64,000 bases of DNA from Roseiarcus sp963741405. Its GTDB lineage: Bacteria; Pseudomonadota; Alphaproteobacteria; Rhizobiales; Beijerinckiaceae. Below the pieces are notes generated by a model. That model saw nothing but the letters and a program-made list of their open reading frames with translations, searched no databases and was not told the DNA's origin. How positions within the stretch are numbered: position 1 is the stretch's first letter; each line of letters begins with the position of its first letter. The position numbers and the translations under genes are program-made. Location: positions 62,001 to 126,000 of the forward strand of contig CAVUHX010000040.1 of assembly GCA_963741405.1 (NCBI GenBank). Reading direction: 5' to 3'. Below are positions 25,144 through 33,671 of this stretch, piece after piece.

Positions 25144-26205
25144 TTACTTCCGGCGGTTGGCCGGGTGCAGGGTGGTCTCGAGAATGTTCTCCGCCGCGCC
25201 GATGACCAGCGACGACGATCCGACGATCAGCGGGTCGGGACCGACGACGATGCGCCGGTCCTTGTTCGGATAGGGGAGCGCGGCAAGGAAGTGCTGCATG
25301 CAGTTGATGCGTGCGCGCTTCTTGTCGTCGGACTTGACGATCGTCCAGGGCGCGTCGGCGGTGTCGGTGTTGAAGAACATCGCCTCCTTCGCCTCGGTGT
25401 AGTCGTCCCACTTGTCGAGCGAGGCCTTGTCGATCGGCGAGAGCTTCCACTGCTTCAGCGGGTCGGTCTGGCGCGCCGCGAAGCGGCGGCGCTGCTCCTC
25501 GCGGGTCACCGAGAACCAGTATTTGTACAGCCAGATGCCGGAGCGCACGAGCATCCGCTCGAGTTCGGGACACTGGCGCATGAATTCGAGATATTCGTTG
25601 GGCTTGCAGAAACCCATCACCCGCTCGACGCCGGCGCGGTTGTACCAGGAGCGGTCGAAGAAAACGATTTCGCCGGCAGAGGGCAGGTGGTTGATGTAGC
25701 GTTGGAAATACCATTGCGTCCGCTCGCGCTCGTTGGGCTTTTCCAGCGCTACGATGCGGGCCCCGCGCGGATTGAGATGCTCCATGAAGCGCTTGATCGT
25801 GCCGCCCTTGCCGGCCGCGTCGCGCCCCTCGAACAGGATAACGAGCTTCTCGCCGCTTTCCTTGACCCAGTTCTGCGCCTTGAGCAGCTCCGCCTGCAGC
25901 GGCAGCATGCGCTCCATGTAATGGGATTCGGTGACCTTCGACTTGTATGGATAGTCGCCGGTTTCGAACGCGCGGCGGATCGCGTCGGGATCGTGGCGCA
26001 GCGACTGGACTTCCACCCTTTGTTGCCTCGACTCCTCCAGTTCGAGGGCGCGCCTCGCCGCCTTGCGCGGGGACAAAGGGGCGGAAATGATGACGGAGCT
26101 CGGGGAAGGCGCCGGCGCTGGAGGCATCCGGTCCGGAGCGGGCGGCGCGGCCTTCGCACCGTCGGCCTGCGGCGTCGCGGTCTTGATCTGGCTTTCGATC
26201 CCCAC
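25144..26205 (-). CDS. ppk2: Polyphosphate kinase 2
   Basis: PPK2 transfers phosphate between polyphosphate and nucleotides. The protein shows the family's P-loop F-E-G-R-D-A-A-G-K-G-G-T-I-K-R, E-R-T-Q-W-Y-F-Q-R-Y and the lid region F-F-D-R-S-W-Y-N-R-A-G-V-E-R. The C-terminal half, with D-D-Y-T-E-A-K-E-A-M-F, is standard class I. I place the start at GTG 26205 (353 residues); an ATG at 26316 gives an Arg-rich leader without similarity. The upstream flank is cut by ISNCY copy 2 at 26382, so the native promoter may be lost. Confidence 0.9.
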   Translation of the reverse strand: MGIESQIKTATPQADGAKAAPPAPDRMPPAPAPSPSSVIISAPLSPRKAARRALELEESRQQRVEVQSLRHDPDAIRRAFETGDYPYKSKVTESHYMERMLPLQAELLKAQNWVKESGEKLVILFEGRDAAGKGGTIKRFMEHLNPRGARIVALEKPNERERTQWYFQRYINHLPSAGEIVFFDRSWYNRAGVERVMGFCKPNEYLEFMRQCPELERMLVRSGIWLYKYWFSVTREEQRRRFAARQTDPLKQWKLSPIDKASLDKWDDYTEAKEAMFFNTDTADAPWTIVKSDDKKRARINCMQHFLAALPYPNKDRRIVVGPDPLIVGSSSLVIGAAENILETTLHPANRRK

Positions 26206-26381
26206 CCTGTCCGCTCCCGCTCCGACCCGATCCGGAAGACCGGAACCGTCTACGTTTTCGCGAGCCCGACGGCCGCAAGTCAAGGCGACTTGCGGTCGCA
26301 GGCAGGACCATCGCATCTGGCCAAAGTTAGGTTCAGCGGAGGCGTCGGGGTGGCGGGCGATGAAGCCGGATCGTCGCCTCG

Positions 26382-27909
26382 TGTCCGTAGCTCGTCAACC
26401 TGTCGTGTTTTTGTAGCGCATGATGTGGCGTCTTCGGGTTGATGTTCGAAGCGGGTCGGAAGCCGCGGACGGCCCGGCTCGAGAGGAGGATGCTGCGTCG
26501 ATCATCTCCGGGTTGGGTTTGGGCTGTTTCCTTGTTCGGCTGGGCGGCCGTTTCCTCGTCCCGGCCTGCGCAGCGGAATTGGCGTCGCGCGCAGGGGCGG
26601 TCAAGGATGCGCGCAAGCGCGCCCGACAGGGCTTGTCCTTGACGGCCCCGAGCACGACGCCAGACTTGGGCGCAGTCGGGACGCGGAGGACTCCCTCGGC
26701 GTCGTAGTCGGCGAGCCGATGCGGGCCGAGGAACACAGCGCAGGCTCCGTCGGGGTACTCGTGCACCCGCACCTGCGCCCTGACGAAATGCGGGCGCAGG
26801 CGGCTCTCCGGCAGTTGCAGGCGCCTTGCGTTCCAGGCGACGGTGTTGTCGCCGGCGACCGTGCGCTCCTCGACGACGCAGAGGATCTCGCGCCACATCT
26901 CCTTGGCGTCGGGGACGAAGGCCGAGCCCTCCTGCTCGGGGTCGACGGCGAAGCGGGCGTTGTGCTCGGCGATGTAATGGCTCTTCAGCCAGGCGTTGGC
27001 CGCCTCGACGGTCTCGATCCCGGCCAGCCGCAGCTCCTTGGGGAGCCGGTCCTGCAGGGTGGCGAACAGCCGCTCGGAGCGTCCCCGCGCCTGTGGCGAA
27101 TAGGCGGCGATGTGCTCGATCCCCAGATGCGCCAGAGCCCGCCCGACCTGCGTCTGGACCGTGCCCGAGACTTTCCCGCCGGCCTCCGGGGTATGAAAGT
27201 AATGGCTGCCGCGGTCGGTGTAGAGCGCACAGAACAGGCCGCGCTCGCCGATCACCTCGCGCAAGGCCTCAAAGGTCGAGGCCGTTCCCTCCTCTTCGAC
27301 GAGGATCATCGAGTAGATCTCGCTCGTGGCGTCGTCCATGGTGACGATCAGGTCCATCGAGGGCCTGCCCTCGACCCACACGTGCCGCGACCCGTCCTGA
27401 TGCAGCATCATGCCGCGCATCGGCCGGCGCGGCCGCTTCTTGCGGTGCGCCGAGCGCTTGGGCGCCGGTCTGACCAGCCCGGCCCTGTGCAGGCAAAGCT
27501 TCGTCACGGTGTAGCCAAGCGTGTAATTGTGGCGCTTGGTCAGCTGCTCGTGGAAATGCCTGACCGTGAAGTCGGCGTACTTGTCCCGGTAGAGCCCGAG
27601 CATCCGCTCGACCTCCTCTTCCGGCGCACGCCGCGGCGACGGCGCGCCGCGCCGATCGACCAGCCCAGCCTCGCCGTCCGCCTCGTAGCGCTCTCTCCAT
27701 CGCTGGAAAGAGCGAACGCTCATCCCCAACAGCTCCGCCGCCGTCTCCTGTGTCATCTCTCCCGAGTCCCAGCGGTCCAAAATCGTCGAAAACCGCATCT
27801 TCCGTATTCCCTCGCGAATGTGCGCCGTGTCCATCAAGGCCCTCCAGGGCCTCCAAAAAACACGACACTTCACGAGCTACGAAATCACGTCACTCCATCT
27901 GCTAGCGAC
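26382..27909 (-). mobile_element. ISNCY/IS481-like element, copy 2
   Basis: It is almost base-for-base the same as 10135-11663 and has the same orientation. The outermost A of the right end is missing, and the flanks (GTCGCCTCG on the left, TCGACGCCG on the right) do not form a direct repeat. One side is the upstream flank of ppk2 and the other a serine-recombinase unit, so the copy probably sits at a recombination junction. Confidence 0.85.
26395..27834 (-). CDS. ISNCY/IS481-like DDE transposase, copy 2
   Basis: The protein is identical to the copy at 10148-11587: I see one silent base difference (GGC versus GGT in the codon before L-T-S-P). The helix-turn-helix and the H-Q-D-G-S-R-H, Y-T-D-R-G-S-H and S-P-Q-A-R-G-R-S-E-R blocks are all intact. 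The near identity shows the element spread here recently or that the copies are kept alike by gene conversion. Confidence 0.85.
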   Translation of the reverse strand: MDTAHIREGIRKMRFSTILDRWDSGEMTQETAAELLGMSVRSFQRWRERYEADGEAGLVDRRGAPSPRRAPEEEVERMLGLYRDKYADFTVRHFHEQLTKRHNYTLGYTVTKLCLHRAGLVRPAPKRSAHRKKRPRRPMRGMMLHQDGSRHVWVEGRPSMDLIVTMDDATSEIYSMILVEEEGTASTFEALREVIGERGLFCALYTDRGSHYFHTPEAGGKVSGTVQTQVGRALAHLGIEHIAAYSPQARGRSERLFATLQDRLPKELRLAGIETVEAANAWLKSHYIAEHNARFAVDPEQEGSAFVPDAKEMWREILCVVEERTVAGDNTVAWNARRLQLPESRLRPHFVRAQVRVHEYPDGACAVFLGPHRLADYDAEGVLRVPTAPKSGVVLGAVKDKPCRARLRASLTAPARDANSAAQAGTRKRPPSRTRKQPKPNPEMIDAASSSRAGPSAASDPLRTSTRRRHIMRYKNTTG

Positions 27910-28593
27910 TCGACGCCGCTCATAAATTGACGAAATCGGACGAATCGCCGAGAATCGGGTTCGAAGCGCTATCCGCCCTGGCGCGTTGGCTTGGATCCCG
28001 CGATGAGCGATCTGCCGGCGTCGATCTGGACCCTGATGCCCCGGAACGACGGGGACGCATAGCGACGCTCCTGGGACAGATGGCCTTGCATCGGATGCGC
28101 AGCTTCCCGGTCGCCCGGAGGCGTCCTATGACGGATGCGGGCCTTGTCCAGCGTCGCAGCGGCTCGTCCTGCGACAAGATCGCCTGGCGCCATCAGATCG
28201 TCTGGCGATCGTCTAGTCCGCCAATCCACAGCGCAGCAGGTTGAGCGCCATCAGGAGTCGACCAAGCTGCAGTACGCGCTCGCGGACCGGGCGGCGCAGT
28301 TTGGCTGGCTGCACGGGCAGATCGTCGTCATCGACGATGATCTCGGACGCTCAGGCGCGAGCGTCGAAGGACGCTTGGGCTTTCAGCGGCTGGTCGCAGA
28401 GGTCGGCCTCGGCAAGGTCGGCCTCGTGCTCGGCGTGGAGATGTCGCGGCTGGCGCGCCCCTGCCGGGATTGGCGTCAGCTTCTGGAGATCTGCGCGCTG
28501 TTCGACACGCTGATCGCCGACGCCGACGGGGTGTATGATCCGGCCAATTCCAACGATCGCCTGCTGCTCGGCATGAACAGGGCGGCGACATAA
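27910..28593 (+). repeat. Second, damaged copy of the recombinase unit seen at 1-556
   Basis: From 27910 the sequence matches the reverse strand of about 556 to 1, including the leader frame T-K-S-D-E-S-P-R-I-G-F-E-A-L-S-A-L-A and the recombinase N-terminus. The two copies are inverted relative to each other. This copy has picked up several indels and ends at about 28593, where similarity to a recombinase stops. Confidence 0.75.
28128..28593 (+). pseudogene. Serine recombinase, N-terminal fragment (frameshifted)
   Basis: The frame opens M-T-D-A-G-L-V-Q-R-R-S-G-S-S-C and is shifted near 28190-28215, where a TAG also replaces the Tyr codon before V-R-Q-S-T. Afterwards the resolvase domain is readable (V-I-D-D-D-L-G-R-S-G-A-S and L-G-V-E-M-S-R-L-A-R) to D-R-L-L-L-G-M near 28575. 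The remainder of the gene is missing. Confidence 0.75.
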
Positions 28594-28618
28594 TGCAGTA
28601 ATGCAGTACCTCGTGATC

Positions 28619-28830
28619 TCATTGAAAAGGCAGACTTTCCTGTCGCGGATCGGATGATACTGGACGTCCCCTGACGATCGCCTGCAGGACGGCTGGCCGA
28701 GCCAGGTCGCTCTCGCGGATGACATAAGGGGCACCGGGGCAAACCTGATTTGCCGGCAGCAGTCCATCGCGGATCAAACGGACGACAGCCATCCTGCGGA
28801 CGTCACGCGGTCGGCGGCACCCATTGCGGC
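28619..28830 (-). pseudogene. Serine recombinase, C-terminal fragment
   Basis: The minus-strand frame ends G-L-L-P-A-N-Q-V-C-P-G-A-P-Y-V-I and then V-S-S-D-P-R-Q-E-S-L-P-F-Q with a stop. That tail, a helix-turn-helix followed by a D-P-R-Q-x-S-L-x-F end, is typical of the C-terminus of this recombinase family. It points toward the N-terminal fragment at 28128-28593, so the two do not form one gene; the area is scrambled. From about 28830 to 29044 the sequence is degraded and I could not assign it. Confidence 0.55.
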
Positions 28831-29044
28831 CGGGGGCGCCCATTGCGGCCGGTAGCCGGCGGCGATCGCCAGAACCGAAGAGCGCGGCGTCAGGACGCCG
28901 ACTTCGAGCCGCGCGTGCGGCCAACAGGACTCCTGTGGCCGGCGAAACTCCAGGGCAGAAGACCGCCAGCGCAGAGCGCATGCGGACGCCCGTCGAGGGC
29001 GACCATCGCGCCGTTCGGCAGATCACCGAGCCGGGACCGCTAGA

Positions 29045-30976
29045 CTGATCTTCGACAGTTAACGCATGTGCGTGGCGCGTAAGTTATTGATATGATTTGA
29101 GCCGAGGGTGTGCGGACGCGAAAATGTAGTGCCACGTTTTGTGCCGATTTCGCTTGATTTTGTGATAATCGCAGCGGATTCTGTGCGCACCGACATCGAG
29201 TCGGCGACAGGCTTTCCGCCATGTATTTCCGCAAGAAGACCTCTGGTGGTCGCGCTTATCTGCAGATCGTCGAGAGCCGGCGCGAGGGCGCGGCCGTCCG
29301 CCAGCAGGTGATCGCCACGCTCGGGCGGGTCGAGGATTTCAACGAGAGCGGGCAGTTGGAGCGACTGCTGCGCTCGGGCGCGCGGTTTGCCGACAAGGCG
29401 ATCGTGCTCGATGCGCTCGACCGCGGCGAGGCCACCGTCGTGGCGACGCGGCGCGTCGGTCCGGCGCTCGCCTTCGAGCGGGTGTGGGAGGAGACCGGCT
29501 GCCGGGGGGTGATCGAGCGCCTGGCGGGCGCGCGCAACCATGAGTTCTCGCTGGAGCGCGCGGCGTTCCTGACCGTGCTCCATCGCCTGGCGTGCGGCGG
29601 CTCGGACCGCGCCGCCGATCGCTGGCGCGAGGACTACCGCATCGACGGCGTCGACGAGATCGAACTGCATCATCTCTATCGCACGATGGCGTGGCTCGGC
29701 GAGGAACTGCCAAAAGACCAGCAGGACGCCGCGACGCCGTTTTCGCCGCGCTGCGTGAAGGACGTCCTGGAGGAGGAGTTGTTCGCCGCCCGGCGCGACC
29801 TCCTGACCACGCTCGACATCGTGTTCATGGACACCACCAGCCTCTATTTCGAAGGCGCGGGCGGCCAGACGCTGGGGAGGCGCGGCTTCTCCAAGGATCA
29901 CCGGCCCGACCTCAACCAGATGATCCTGGCCGTGCTGCTCGACGGCGACGGCCGCCCGGTATGCACGGAGATGTGGCCCGGGAACACCGCCGACGTGACG
30001 GGCCTGATCCCGGCGATCGACCGCCTGCAGCGCCGCTTCCGCATCAACCGCGTCTGCGTCGTCGCCGACCGTGGCATGATCAGCGCCGAGACGATCGCCG
30101 AACTCGAGACGCGAGGGCTCATCTACGTTCTGGGCGTGCGCGAGCGGACCGACAAGCTGGTGCGCGAGCTCGTCCTCGACGATCCCGCGCCGTTCGTTCC
30201 CTTCGTCCTGAAGAAGCCGCGGCGCGAGGTCGACTACGAGGCCAAGGCGGTCGCGCTCGCCGGGCGGCGCTATGTCGTGTGCCGCAACCTCGACGAGATG
30301 ACAAAGGACGCCGCCAATCGCGCGACCATCGTCGCCAACCTTGAGCGGCAATTGAAGAAGGGCGACAAGAGCCTCGTCGGCAACAAGGGCTACCGCCGCT
30401 TCCTCGCCGACCCGGAGGGAGACGGCTTTTCCATCGACCGCGCCAAAGTCGAGGAGGACGCAAAATTCGACGGCGTGTTCGTGCTGCAGACCAACGCCCA
30501 TCTCTCGCCGCTGGAGGCGATGCTCGTCTACAAACAACTCTGGACCGTGGAGCGAACCTTTCGCACGACCAAAAGTCTGCTCGACACGCGGCCGATCTAC
30601 CACAAGCTCGACGAAACGATCCGCGGCCACGTCGCCTGCAGCTTTCTCGCGCTCGTTCTCAAGAAGGAGCTGGAAGACCGGCTCGCCGCGGTCGACAGCG
30701 GCGCCCGCGCCTCCTGGCCCGCCGTGATGGCCGACCTCGACTCGCTCACCGAGACCGAGGTCGAGCAGGACGACAAACGCTTCCTGCTGCGCTCCGCCCC
30801 ACGCCCAGGCGCCAGCCTCGCGCTCTCCGCCCTCGGCGTCGCCTGCCGCCGAGAATGCGGCAGATCTCCGCCGCCTGATTTACGCGCTTCCTTCGTTTTG
30901 TAGTGCCACGCCCGCGGCGTAGCGCGATTTTGCGCGCGCGATCAAAAACTTGGCTCGGAGCACTGTCGAAGAGCAG
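29045..30976 (+). mobile_element. IS1634-family element, copy 2
   Basis: The ends are CTGATCTTCGACAGT (29045-29059) and the inverse of CTGCTCTTCGACAGT (30962-30976), as in copy 1. It is 2 bases shorter than copy 1, owing to one base lost in the leader (GAGTCGGCG for GAGTTCGGCG) and one near the 3' end of the gene. The flanking pentamers are CTAGA (left) and CTTGA (right), which differ at one position. It lies in the opposite orientation to copy 1. Confidence 0.88.
29221..30903 (+). CDS. IS1634-family transposase, copy 2 (C-terminal frameshift)
   Basis: This copy matches the transposase at 1558-3216 almost throughout, including V-F-M-D-T-T-S-L-Y and V-V-A-D-R-G-M-I-S. After S-A-L-G-V-A one C is missing (CCTGCC for CCCTGCC), so the last dozen residues become C-R-R-E-C-G-R-S-P-P and run to a later stop, giving 560 residues in place of 552. 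It also differs by Q-D-D-K-R for Q-D-G-K-R. The altered tail is outside the catalytic core, so activity is uncertain. Confidence 0.85.
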   Translation: MYFRKKTSGGRAYLQIVESRREGAAVRQQVIATLGRVEDFNESGQLERLLRSGARFADKAIVLDALDRGEATVVATRRVGPALAFERVWEETGCRGVIERLAGARNHEFSLERAAFLTVLHRLACGGSDRAADRWREDYRIDGVDEIELHHLYRTMAWLGEELPKDQQDAATPFSPRCVKDVLEEELFAARRDLLTTLDIVFMDTTSLYFEGAGGQTLGRRGFSKDHRPDLNQMILAVLLDGDGRPVCTEMWPGNTADVTGLIPAIDRLQRRFRINRVCVVADRGMISAETIAELETRGLIYVLGVRERTDKLVRELVLDDPAPFVPFVLKKPRREVDYEAKAVALAGRRYVVCRNLDEMTKDAANRATIVANLERQLKKGDKSLVGNKGYRRFLADPEGDGFSIDRAKVEEDAKFDGVFVLQTNAHLSPLEAMLVYKQLWTVERTFRTTKSLLDTRPIYHKLDETIRGHVACSFLALVLKKELEDRLAAVDSGARASWPAVMADLDSLTETEVEQDDKRFLLRSAPRPGASLALSALGVACRRECGRSPPPDLRASFVL

Positions 30977-31374
30977 CTTGACCCGCTTGCTGCGCCCGAC
31001 CAGGCGTTCTCCGTGCAGAACTGCGTCCCTGGCGCCCGCATTCCCCGGCGCGCCGGGAAACGCGGCGAGGAACGCCTTCGCCGCTTCGCGACGGCACTCG
31101 AATCAGGGACGGTGGCCGGCCGCGAGCGCGGTCGGCTCGTCGAGAAAGAAGAGCTCGGTGTAGCCCCCGCCCCATACCTCGCGCCGTGGCCCTTTGAACG
31201 CGCAGCGGCAGGCGATCCACCTCTTCGACGTCCAGCGCCTCCGACCGCGCGTCCTGTCGTCGCGATGCAGCCGCCCGCCCCGATTGCCCATCAAGGCTCC
31301 CCGCGCGGCGACCGAGTAAAGTCTCCGAACGGATCGACCCGGTTCTGCAACGGCCGCGGTGCCTCGACGGTCAT
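30977..31374 (-). pseudogene. Conserved hypothetical protein, decayed and truncated by IS1634
   Basis: From ATG 31374 the frame reads M-T-V-E-A-P-R-P-L-Q-N-R-V-D-P-F-G-D. It slips by one base near 31325, continues as A-R-G-A-L-M-G-N-R-G-G-R-L-H and G-G-G-Y-T-E-L-F-F-L-D-E, meets a TGA where the pattern G-H-R-P-C-F-E-C-R-R calls for Cys, and is cut by IS1634 copy 2 at 30977. I recall an intact alphaproteobacterial family of ~170 residues with this pattern but know no function. Three separate lesions show that it is dead. Confidence 0.7.
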
Positions 31375-31392
31375 CGCGACCCGCCGCTGACG

Positions 31393-32868
31393 TCACTGCG
31401 TCGGCGGTGAAGGCAGGCTCGCCTGCGCCACGCCCACGGTGTCGAGGCCATAGACGTCGTCGCGGAAGTTCGCCGGCCCGTCCCCGTTCGACCAACCAGT
31501 GAGATAGACCCAGATGACGGGGACGGCCCTCTGGAGGCGGATGTCGAAGGGTGCGCCCTCCTTGACCTTGTCCTGCAACGCCGCCTTGTCCCACACGCCG
31601 TTCGGGCCCCCCGGCGTGCCCTGCAGCAGCCATTCCGCATAGTCGTAAACCCCCTGAACCCGGACGCAGCCATGGCTCAGGAAGCGGTAGTCGGCCCCGA
31701 ACAACCGCTTCGAGGGGGTGTCATGCATGTAGACGGCGAGCTTGTTCGGCATATTTACTCGGATCGACCCGAGCGAATTGCCCGCCCCCGAATCCTGCCT
31801 CAGCGTATAGTTGGTGGCCTTTTCGCTGCTCCAGTCGATCGCCTTCGGATTGACCTCCTGTCCCGAGCCGTCGAGGATCCGGATCTTCTGCCTGGACAGA
31901 TAGCCCGGGTCGCGCTGCATGCGCGGGATGATCTCCTTCTTGATGATCGACGTCGGCACGGTCCAGGTGGGATTGAGGTTCACGGCCTGGATGTGGGCGG
32001 AGATTTCGGGCGAGGGGTGCTCGGGGCCGCCGACGATGGCGACATAGCGATGAACGACGCGTCCGTTCTCCACCGTCTCGACCGAAGTCGATGGGATATT
32101 GACGACGACATAGCGGTCGCCGAACGCAAAATTGGCCCCGGCGAGGCGGTCGGCACTCGAAGCGAGCTCCCGGAACCGGACGCTGGCCGGGACATTGATC
32201 GCCTTCAGCGTAGCGCTGAACACAATTCCGGTTTGTTTCAGACCCATGCGCGCCTGGAAGCGTTTGACGGCGTCCGTCAGCGCGGCGTCATAGATCTGGC
32301 CGGTCGAATGTTGGGCGTCCAAGTCCCCCTCGATTGCCAGCCGCTTGCGCAGTTTTGCGACCTCGGCGCCCTTCGCGCCCGGATGCAGCGCAATGAGGTC
32401 GGTCGGCCAGCCGCCGGCGTCGGCGATCGTCCCGTAGCGTTCGGACGCCTTCGCGGTGGCGAAGAAGGTATTGGGCTGGAGCGTCGGGTCCGGGTCGGCC
32501 GATAGCGCGGTTTCAAGCGGAGGCGGGGGCGGCGCGACTTTTCTTGGCTTTACAGGCGGAGCGGTCGCGACAGGAGGGCCCGCGGGCGCGGCGGCGGAAT
32601 CCGCCGGCGTCGGGGCGGGCATGGCGTTCGGAGGGGAGGTCGGCGCAGACGCCGGACCGGCCACCAGGCCGGACGGCGCGGCGGCGGGAGGTTGCGAGGG
32701 CATGAACGGGGTCGCCGGAGCGCCCCTTGCCGAGTCGGGGCTTGCATCAGACGGTTTGATGACCGGCGAAACGTTCTCGGTTGGCGCGGTCGTCGTCTGC
32801 CCAAGGGCGCCCGAAACTTCCAAAGACAAGCAAAGAAGGCCGCCAAAAAACCATACGCTCAGCTTCAT
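31393..32868 (-). CDS. L,D-transpeptidase with peptidoglycan-binding domain
   Basis: L,D-transpeptidases of the YkuD fold make 3-3 cross-links in peptidoglycan or attach proteins to it. The 491-residue product from ATG 32868 has a signal peptide (M-K-L-S-V-W-F-F-G-G-L-L-C-L), a long Pro/Ala-rich linker to about residue 125, a peptidoglycan-binding domain (A-L-T-D-A-V-K-R-F-Q-A-R-M-G-L near residue 215) and the YkuD domain, with the catalytic S-H-G-C-V-R-V near residue 400 and the upstream Y-M-H-D-T-P. It belongs to the large periplasmic YcbB-like class. Confidence 0.9.
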   Translation of the reverse strand: MKLSVWFFGGLLCLSLEVSGALGQTTTAPTENVSPVIKPSDASPDSARGAPATPFMPSQPPAAAPSGLVAGPASAPTSPPNAMPAPTPADSAAAPAGPPVATAPPVKPRKVAPPPPPLETALSADPDPTLQPNTFFATAKASERYGTIADAGGWPTDLIALHPGAKGAEVAKLRKRLAIEGDLDAQHSTGQIYDAALTDAVKRFQARMGLKQTGIVFSATLKAINVPASVRFRELASSADRLAGANFAFGDRYVVVNIPSTSVETVENGRVVHRYVAIVGGPEHPSPEISAHIQAVNLNPTWTVPTSIIKKEIIPRMQRDPGYLSRQKIRILDGSGQEVNPKAIDWSSEKATNYTLRQDSGAGNSLGSIRVNMPNKLAVYMHDTPSKRLFGADYRFLSHGCVRVQGVYDYAEWLLQGTPGGPNGVWDKAALQDKVKEGAPFDIRLQRAVPVIWVYLTGWSNGDGPANFRDDVYGLDTVGVAQASLPSPPTQ

Positions 32869-33002
32869 CGGACCAACTCGCGCTCGCGCGCCTCTATGCA
32901 CGCGCGCGCCTCTCCATTTGGTTAACCACGACAAAATTACCAAAATTGTACGACCGCGGCTTTATTGCGACGCCGGCAGGGAAATCTCTCTGGGGAACAG
33001 CG

Positions 33003-33671
33003 TCAGCCGGCGATCACGACATGGAGCCTTCTGGGGCCATGGGCGCCGAGCAGCAGCGTCTGTTCAATATCGGCCGACCGGGAAGGCCCGGTGACGAAAT
33101 TGAGTGTGCGGGGCGCGCCGCCCTTGCCGTAAGCCTCTCGCAACATGGCAAAAACGCTCTCGTAGTCGGCAACAACGTCTTGCTTGCGAAGCACGACAAT
33201 GTGACTGTCGGGCAGGAAATTGAGCGTGGTCGGGTTCGCCGGGCCGGAGACGAGGGCGAGAGTCCCGGTTTCGGCGATCCCCGCGAACGCCATCGAGACG
33301 GCGCTTGCGTCGTGGCCGTCCGAGGGCCCGCGCAGAATTTCCAGGGTCGTTGCGCTCCAAGGCATCGCGTGAAGCCGTTCGTCGGCGCCCATGCGTAAGG
33401 AAGCGGGGCAATTGTTCTCGCGCAGGAAGCGCGCCACCTCGGTAGGCGCCGCGGCAAGACTCTCGACCTCGGAGACGGTCGCCTGGACCCGGGAAGCCTC
33501 GGCCTTGAACGTCTCGATGCGAGCGTCGATGTCGCCCTGCCCGCGCCGCGGCACGACGCCGGACGGCGTCTGCGACAGCCGACTCCTGACCTCGAACAGG
33601 CGCGGGGCTTCGTCCCCGGTCACGCCAAGCGAGCGACGTATATTGGCGAAAATCGCCTCGCGGGAGTTCAT
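33003..33671 (-). CDS. lutC: L-lactate utilization protein LutC
   Basis: LutC is the LUD-domain subunit of the LutABC L-lactate dehydrogenase. The 222-residue product from ATG 33671 starts M-N-S-R-E-A-I-F-A-N-I-R-R-S-L-G and has F-A-G-I-A-E-T-G-T-L-A-L, D-S-H-I-V-V-L-R and V-T-G-P-S-R-S-A-D-I-E, the LUD signature. Its start overlaps the stop of lutB by 4 bases, so the operon is translationally coupled. The longer upstream frame to 33974 is a shadow. Confidence 0.88.
   Translation of the reverse strand: MNSREAIFANIRRSLGVTGDEAPRLFEVRSRLSQTPSGVVPRRGQGDIDARIETFKAEASRVQATVSEVESLAAAPTEVARFLRENNCPASLRMGADERLHAMPWSATTLEILRGPSDGHDASAVSMAFAGIAETGTLALVSGPANPTTLNFLPDSHIVVLRKQDVVADYESVFAMLREAYGKGGAPRTLNFVTGPSRSADIEQTLLLGAHGPRRLHVVIAG

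Noticed and set aside
10135..27909. Composite transposon bounded by the two ISNCY copies
   Set aside because: Copy 1 has its own 16-bp target repeat, showing an independent insertion, and the outer flanks do not match. The directly repeated copies are real, but a single transposed unit is not supported.
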